Positions 58,346 to 64,000 of a DNA stretch of 64,000 nt are shown piece after piece. Where the stretch lies: contig CM065803.1 of assembly GCA_033398695.1 (NCBI GenBank), positions 101,234,001 to 101,298,000 on the forward strand, written 5' to 3'. Made by a program: the position numbers and the translations under genes. The notes under the pieces are model-generated. The model did no database searches. It was not told where the DNA came from and was given only the letters and a program-made list of their open reading frames with translations. Source of the stretch: Orobanche coerulescens. Lineage: Eukaryota; Streptophyta; Magnoliopsida; Lamiales; Orobanchaceae. Within the stretch, counting starts at the first letter, position 1. Every line of letters begins with the position of its first letter.

Positions 58346-59884
58346 CTAAACTAATAAGCTGTCCAACTTGCCCTCCTCGAACAATCTCCAGAGCTGTTTG
58401 AGGAGGTCGCGGCATTTGTTGGTGCTGTGGCCGGGACTCTTGTGGTAGGCACAATATTGATTGTTGTCCAGGTGACCGTGGTCCCTTATCGCCTTTGGCT
58501 TTTTGAGCTCTTCGTGCCCCTTGATGGCATAGAAAATATGCGCCGGAGTTCTGTTGAACGTATGGAGGAGATGGGCTTCCATGTCCTCGAATGCCTTGAG
58601 ATCTCCGGGAGTCTTGGCGATCGCCTTCTTTGCTTTGGCGATCGCTATCTTCTGGACAAGAGGTGGCGTTTCCTCACCTAAGCGGAGGGTGAGTAGCCTT
58701 TGCCTGGCCAGAAAGTTGGCAGCTTTAGCGCGGAAGATCGCGTAAGTTGGGGGAATATCCTTGGAGAGATGTCTAAACATGGGAGAGTGACCGTGGAATC
58801 CCCCCATGACTGAATAGAGAGCGAGCTCGTCACTGACGGGTTCACCGGTAAGGATGATTTCGTCTACCCGGTCGATGTAATCTGCGTCGGTTTCGTCCTT
58901 CCCCTGCTTGATTTTTATCATGCGGTGGGGGCCTTCTGGTCTGGCGACCTTGCTGGCGAAGTATGACGTGAAGTCATTCGCCAGTTTCTTAAAAGAGGTG
59001 ATTGATCGTGGTGGTAATGAGACCTACCACCTGTGGGCCAGCTCGCCCAATGTTAACGGGAAGATCCGGCACTTGGTTGCATCAGATGCCCCACACCCAG
59101 TCATGTAAATTCGGAATTTACTCAGGTGGGTTTCGGGGTCCGATCTCCCCTCATACAGAGGTGTTTTGGGAGGAGCGATCGTTGGTTGTATGAGGGCAAG
59201 CTCGATGTGGACCGCGAGTGGCTCGGTCGGCCCGGCGATCTTTTTGCTGGCGCTTGCCCCAGTGTCCAAGAGTGCTCTCATCTCGTCGAGCTGGCGTTGT
59301 ATGGCGGCCATCGCCGTGGCCTGACTGCTAGCGGCTCGGCGCTCGGAGCGGGAGCCGAGGCGATTGAGTACTGATTCCCTGGCGATCGGGGCGGGAGTCA
59401 GATGGCTGACCTGCGTTCGGCTGTGAGGTGGGTAGGCCGAACTTCTGGTGACGGATTCGGGTTCCGTCTTTTCGAGGTTGGAAACAGAATGCCCCGGTCG
59501 CCAGGATGGGTCGCGCCCCAAGCGATCGAATATGTATCCGTCCGGTCGTGCGAGATCCTTTCCTCGCGAATTGGGGCTTTCTGACGATCGCTCGTTCAGT
59601 AGCCCGCTGAATTTCCGTTTTCCCATGCGACGGATGATCGAGGGAGTTATTGCAGGCGACGCATATGCTCTCCGTCGCTCCTCCAGGATGGCCATAGCCT
59701 CCTCGATCTGTTCCTCAGTTTGGAACTGATCGAGTGAGAGGTTGGGGCCATCTCTCAGATGCGGGATCGAGAGTCTCGCGTTGATGCGGCTTCCCCCTGT
59801 CGTCGGCTGGGGTTCGGACTGAGCCGGGAAATGGTGTCCGACGGTTCGGAGAGCAGCTTTCTTCGATGTACCGGCGGACGTCAT
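58346..59884 (-). pseudogene. Y gag, one in-frame stop
   Basis: It starts at MTSAGTSKKAALRTV (ATG ending at 59884). A capsid-like core follows (HLSKFRIYMTGCGASDATKC, DYIDRVDEIILTGEP), then a zinc-finger-like YCAYHKSPGHSTNKC near 58450, and it ends LLKQLWRLFEEGKL. A TAG at about 59021 follows AHRW; X has a tyrosine codon there. The two halves are in one frame, so a single substitution separates them from about 513 codons. No protease domain follows. Confidence 0.85.
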
Positions 59885-59994
59885 GATTCTGAAGGTTTTC
59901 TTTGAAGTGCAGTGAGTGTCACTTCAAGTATATGCCCCGAGAACAGTGAGTGTTCTTCGGGACGGTAGAAATAAAAATGTGAGGGTTAGATGCC

Positions 59995-60012
59995 CCCTTC
60001 CTTCTAGCGCCA
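59995..60012 (-). other. Y primer-binding site (TGGCGC type)
   Basis: The minus strand reads TGGCGCTAGAAGGAAGGG, two bases inside the 5' LTR, matching X. Confidence 0.7.
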
Positions 60013-60577
60013 ATTGTTGCTACCCAAAATATTATCCGGAGATAGATATTGCTGGAATGGATGGGATAGCAAACAAATGCAAGAGCACTTCCGTGAGAAA
60101 GATAAATGACACAAGATTTACCGGGGTTGTTAGTCCCGGGCTTGAATGCTCTCGCGAGATATTATTAATACTAATATTCGGGGATACAAGTACTAATGTA
60201 AGAATACAATTACAATGAGTGTAAAGATCCTTGTTATCTTAGCTAGTGAGCGTGTAGATTGCCGGAAGAACCAGATTTGATGCTCTGTGAGTTCTTGTAA
60301 CAAAGGAGATGAACAGTCGCGGCGGTGAGGGATCGACCGTCTCTCACGGCGAGTATTTAGCTGGATGCTTGGGCTCCTGGGCTTATGAATCCCTTGGAAT
60401 CTGTCTAGTGGAGACTTGCTGCTTCTGCCGATCGTCTTCTGGACGAGAGATTTAGAGAGAGAAGTCCTGAGGTGGATTCCGGTGAAATAGCCGGGAGCTT
60501 GATGATATGTATGTTCTTCAGTATTTCCGTGAATGTATCGGAATGTGAGAGAATGAGTTCTGAGCGTAAGTCAGAAT

Positions 60578-60888
60578 GAATTCGGAACCGTAGGTTGAGT
60601 GAATTCGGAACCGTAGGTTGAGTGAATTGGGAAACGTAGGTTGAGTGAATTGGGAACCGTAGGTTGAGTGAATTGGGAACCGTAGGTTGAGTGAATTGGG
60701 AACCGTAGGTTGAGTGAATTGGGAACCGTAGGTTGAGTGAATTGGGAACCGTAGGTTGAGTGAATTGGGAACCGTAGGTTGAGTGAATTGGGAACCGTAG
60801 GTTGAGTGAATTGGGAACCGTAGGTTGAGTGAATTGGGAACCGTAGGTTGAGTGAATTGGGAACCGTAGGTTGAGTGAATTGGGAACC
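60578..60888. repeat. 23-bp tandem repeat in Y 5' LTR
   Basis: Thirteen full copies plus a 12-bp partial copy, in step with 53078-53388. One copy carries AAACG in place of AACCG. The array edge lies about 24 bp below the TATA box, where transcription should start. Confidence 0.95.
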
Positions 60889-60911
60889 TTTTTCCAGTAG
60901 GAGGAGGTTCT

Positions 60912-60921
60912 CTATTTATAG
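60912..60921 (-). promoter_or_regulatory. Y LTR TATA box
   Basis: The minus strand reads CTATAAATAG. It is the likely promoter for Y genomic RNA, with the 23-bp array directly downstream. Confidence 0.7.
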
Positions 60922-61480
60922 GGCTTGGATACGCCGGGCGATCGCCTTTTCTGCAATATAATAATCGGGCGATCGTCTCTTAGCACATGGGCCTGTCCCC
61001 TCAAAGTCTGCAGGAGTTGCTGGCAGTCAACTATGCGGTCCAATGGGGAGCTTACACGCGTCCTGAGTCGCTGTCACGGATGGTCCCACTGACAACTTTC
61101 GGCGCGCATGCTGGTAGGTGAGGTAGGTGACAGGCTGTGGTCAAAGGTCTTGTATGTCAGCAAAAGATCTTATCTGCTAGCGAAGATCTTGTCAGCGCCT
61201 TTGGTGGATCTGCACGTGGGTGCTTTTCTGAGATCCAGTCCTTGATGACTTTGACGGGCGATCGTCTCTACTCGGGGCGTAGGTCGATTGCCCTTAGCCG
61301 GTTTACTAGAGTAGATCGCCAGCTGCCAAAGGGCGATCGCCTTGGGCGACGATCGCTAGGTACCTGAAGGTGGTCTGATATCTTCGACTTGGCGAGCTAG
61401 CCATAGTTTGACTGGAGTTGACTTGGTCGCTCGGCCTTATAGTCGATCGCCTGTCGGGATGAATAAATCCTGACACAACA

Positions 61481-63716
61481 ATTGGTTATGTAGTATTGTG
61501 CCTTCTGCACTCCCATAGTGCATGGGTATTGAAAGACGATTAAGTAGTTACATTGTATACGAATCCCCAATAGTTATCCGCTATTTAGAACCTTCGACAG
61601 GTGATCTCTTTACCGCTCGATTGCGGATTGTCACTTCGATGAGACAAGCTTCCCATCATTATGGGGAGGAGATAATACGAACTTTCTCAGGGAACGACAG
61701 GAATTTTCATGGTGTATCCCTACTTTGTCTCATATTGATCCCTGTATTTCGCTATGTGTAGTGAAAATTCTCGATCTTCGAAACGTAGCAGAATCGATGC
61801 CTGATGCGTTTACAAATATCGTGAAAGTGACGAGATCATATATACCAGCTGCAGCCTGTAAGGTTGAAAGTACTCGGTAAGGGGCGCAACACCGACGAAT
61901 CAAGTGCTGCCATCGCACATGGTGGATGTGTGATTTAGGCTATAGCTCCCTAAAGAAAGAGGTGGAAGCTACATGGTTCGACTTAATAATCACCTAAGAA
62001 GGAGGTAGAGTAAGGCACAAACTTATATATTAGGCATCAATGAACTTGTTTTATGAGATCATACTTGATTTTACTATGTCCATGAGTCATGACGAGGGGG
62101 ACGCCCCGAAGATTGACATGATTTAGAAAATCCAGAAATCTCAATGAAATACGAGAGTTTGGACTGATCATCCACCCACTTTGATGATCTATCATTGCTC
62201 AAAGCATAGAGTAAAATGATGTCGAACCTCGCTCTGTTGTCTGATATTAACATTGAGTTGATTGGCCTTATAGGATAAAACATTCCACGCTGAACTAGAT
62301 TGTTTGAGAAAGAGACAAGTAATTGGTATGTAGTGCTAACTTCACCAAGTGTAAATCCTGTAGGACATAAAATAAACCTTTGTCAGTAAGCATAATAAGA
62401 AGAATGAAGTTCTGAAGTACAAGGCTCGAAGGTTCTCATAAATGCCGTGGAATTGACTGAGGAGACGTACTCTCCCCTAAGCTACTTCATTATCTTAGTA
62501 ATTTCCGAAGGACTTGAAATGAAGCTCATAAATGTGGTTAGTGATATCTCTATGGGGATCTTAATATAGAGATATATATGAAAGTGCTTGATGGCATTTC
62601 ATTACCCAAGTCAAGTGACTCTAGACCACAGAGTGCATTTGCAGTACGGTTGAAACGCTCACTTTATGGATTAACTCAATTTGGGCAGATGTGGTATACC
62701 CGCCTAAGTGACTACTTGATTGGAAGGGGATATAAGAACGACGAATTATGTCCCTGCATGTTTATTAAGAAAACAAGTTCCAGATTAGCGATTGTAGCTA
62801 TATATGTCGATGATATTAACATAATCGGTGCTCTTAACGAATTAAGAGAAACCGCAGCTATCTAAAATCCAGATTTGAGATGATGATCTGGGAAGACTCG
62901 GTCTTATCTAGGCATTGAGCTAGAACATCGAGCTAGTGGAATCCTCATCCACCCGTCTGCCTATGTCCAAAAGAAAATCAGGCATTTTAACATGGACAAG
63001 GCACATACGGTTAGCACTCCCATGATCGGTCGTAGTTTGGACTTGAAGAAAGATCCATTTCATCCGAAGGAATGTGACGAAGAGCTTTTGGGAGACGAAA
63101 TTCCCTATCTAAAGTGCAATAGGTGCATTATTGTACTTGGCTCAGTATACTCGACCTTATATAGCCTTCTCAGTGAACTTGTTGGCTAAATATAATTCTG
63201 AGCCCACGCAACGTCATTGGAATGATATCAAGAATATCTTGTGATACCTCAAAGGAACCATTGACTCGGGACTTTTCTTTCCCTATCAGGTTAACGAAAC
63301 TGCCCATGAATGTGCAATCACTAAAGTAAGTGTGAATGCCAAGGAAACTACCCCGACGAATGTGTTGGTAGGTTTTTCTGATGCTGGGTATCTTTCAGAC
63401 CCACATAAAGGTCGATCCCAAACTAGTTACGTATTCACCGTTGGGGACAACACTATATCAATTAAGCAAACCCTTGTTGCTACCTCCTCGAATCACGCTA
63501 AGATTATCGCTCTACATGAGGCGGTACGTGAGTGTATATGGTTGAGAGTCATCGTCACACATATTCGAGGTAACAGTGGACTAAGGGGCTGTTTACCAAC
63601 TCTGTCATTAAGATCTGAGTGGAATAAGTTATTTGTTTGGATTATGCTGTCTGTTTGTATAAAGATGAAATGTTGCTTACCTGCATTGCTGAATCAACTG
63701 TCTGAATGGCAGAAAT
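61481..63716 (+). pseudogene. C3 copia integrase end, RT and RNase H (decayed)
   Basis: 61481-61680 continues the integrase, with YESPIVIRYLEPSTGDLFTA shared by plant copia elements. After a poorly readable stretch (61760-62560), RT appears: LKRSLYGLTQFGQMWYTRL and catalytic YVDD near 62805. It then continues in another frame, and MDKAHTVSTPMI precedes RNase H (63330-63560) with SDAGYLSDPHKGRSQT and QTLVATSSNHAKIIAL. Many frameshifts and stops. This is one of the oldest layers. Confidence 0.8.
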
Positions 63717-64000
63717 GACCATTTTACTCCCTAGATATATATAAAAATGTATTAAATATTTGTATCCAAAATAGTTCAACACCATACAATTATAAATTGC
63801 ACAACATCATAATAATATAACACAATATCTAGTTATAATAGTCATTTGGTTCCATTAAGATGATAGCTTACCGAATAAGGAGCTGGGGGATCACTGTCCC
63901 ATTAAGCTGCTATCTTATTGATTAAGCTCCTGGTAAACACATTATCAGTTGTCCTAAAAAGCTATAAGAAACCAATAAGCTTCATTAAGCTGCTAGTAAA
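63717..64000. other. AT-rich right edge with short repeated words
   Basis: No gene. CATTAAGCTGCTA occurs at about 63891 and 63984, with related ATTAAG/AAGCT words nearby, some inverted. This may be the edge of another repeat, but no terminus is visible. Confidence 0.4.

Larger units (their letters stand above)
52518..61480 (-). mobile_element. Y: Tat-like non-autonomous element with antisense gene
   Basis: LTRs at 52518-53980 and 60015-61480 are nearly identical. The flanks are TTTGG and ATTGG, a 5-bp duplication with one change. Removing Y rejoins C3 integrase. On the minus strand it has a TGGCGC PBS, a gag with one clear stop, no pol, and a CTGGGGGGCAAT PPT. On the plus strand it carries a multi-exon gene (54342-57130). 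The antisense extra ORF is a known feature of some Tat-lineage elements. Confidence 0.9.
60015..61480 (-). repeat. Y 5' LTR
   Basis: It differs from 52518-53980 at about a dozen positions and a few short indels. The TATA box is at 60912-60921, the 23-bp array at 60578-60888, and GATCGCC words at 60937-61450. Confidence 0.95.

Noticed and set aside
1..64000. Possible host protein-coding genes, tRNAs or rRNAs
   Set aside because: Every frame with a recognisable domain belongs to a retroelement or its cargo; no tRNA-like cloverleaf or rRNA segment was seen by eye.

Overview
This is a repeat-rich stretch of a flowering-plant nuclear genome. I find no ordinary host gene, tRNA, rRNA or prokaryotic feature. 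Almost every interpretable base belongs to LTR retrotransposons. They are nested inside one another, and I resolved them by matching LTR pairs, primer-binding sites, polypurine tracts and target-site duplications (TSDs). Clade names are judgements from protein motifs and termini, not from a search.

Layout. 1-3103: the 5' end (minus strand) of a Tekay/Del-like Ty3/gypsy element (T2), with leader, PBS and a 2.8 kb LTR that sits in the LTR of a decayed Ty1/copia element. 3104-10492: that copia element (C1, minus). 10493 to about 12080: a truncated Tekay-type LTR. About 12081-45712: an Athila-like Ty3/gypsy fragment (plus strand), cut by two clean insertions. The first, at 13402-35901, is a Sirevirus-like copia element (C2, minus, TSD ATGAT). 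It is itself split by a near-complete Tekay element at 16313-25990 (T1, minus, TSD CCATT). The second, at 39259-43872, is a short Tat-like non-autonomous element (X, minus, TSD CCATG). Athila had landed in the integrase gene of an older Tekay element (T0, plus), whose remainder is 45713-47046. 47047 to about 50250: an internally deleted Tekay-type element (T3, minus), an LTR joined to a gag remnant. About 50250-52517 and 61481-63716: a heavily decayed plus-strand copia element (C3). C3 is interrupted by Y (52518-61480, minus), a larger relative of X. Y carries gag, no pol, and an antisense intron-containing gene.

The most unusual content: (1) after its pol, the Athila fragment carries an intronless, decayed ORF clearly related to the plant cytokinin-activating enzyme LONELY GUY (LOG), plus a second extra ORF I cannot name. 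(2) Y has an antisense gene with its own TATA box and three introns, encoding a product of the 'putative gypsy-type transposase' family. (3) LTRs of otherwise different families share an arrangement: a cluster of short CG-containing palindromes just upstream of the TATA box. The palindrome differs by family (ACGTACGT, GCGTACGC, GGCGATCGCC; ACGGCCGT in T3, where I see no clear TATA).

How the parts work together: T1, C2 and Athila once encoded the usual capsid, protease, reverse transcriptase/RNase H and integrase. X and Y lack pol and would need enzymes from a relative elsewhere. Every long frame here carries stops or frameshifts, so the window looks like an inactive, methylated, nested repeat block. 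X, Y and T1 are the youngest layers, judged by LTR similarity.
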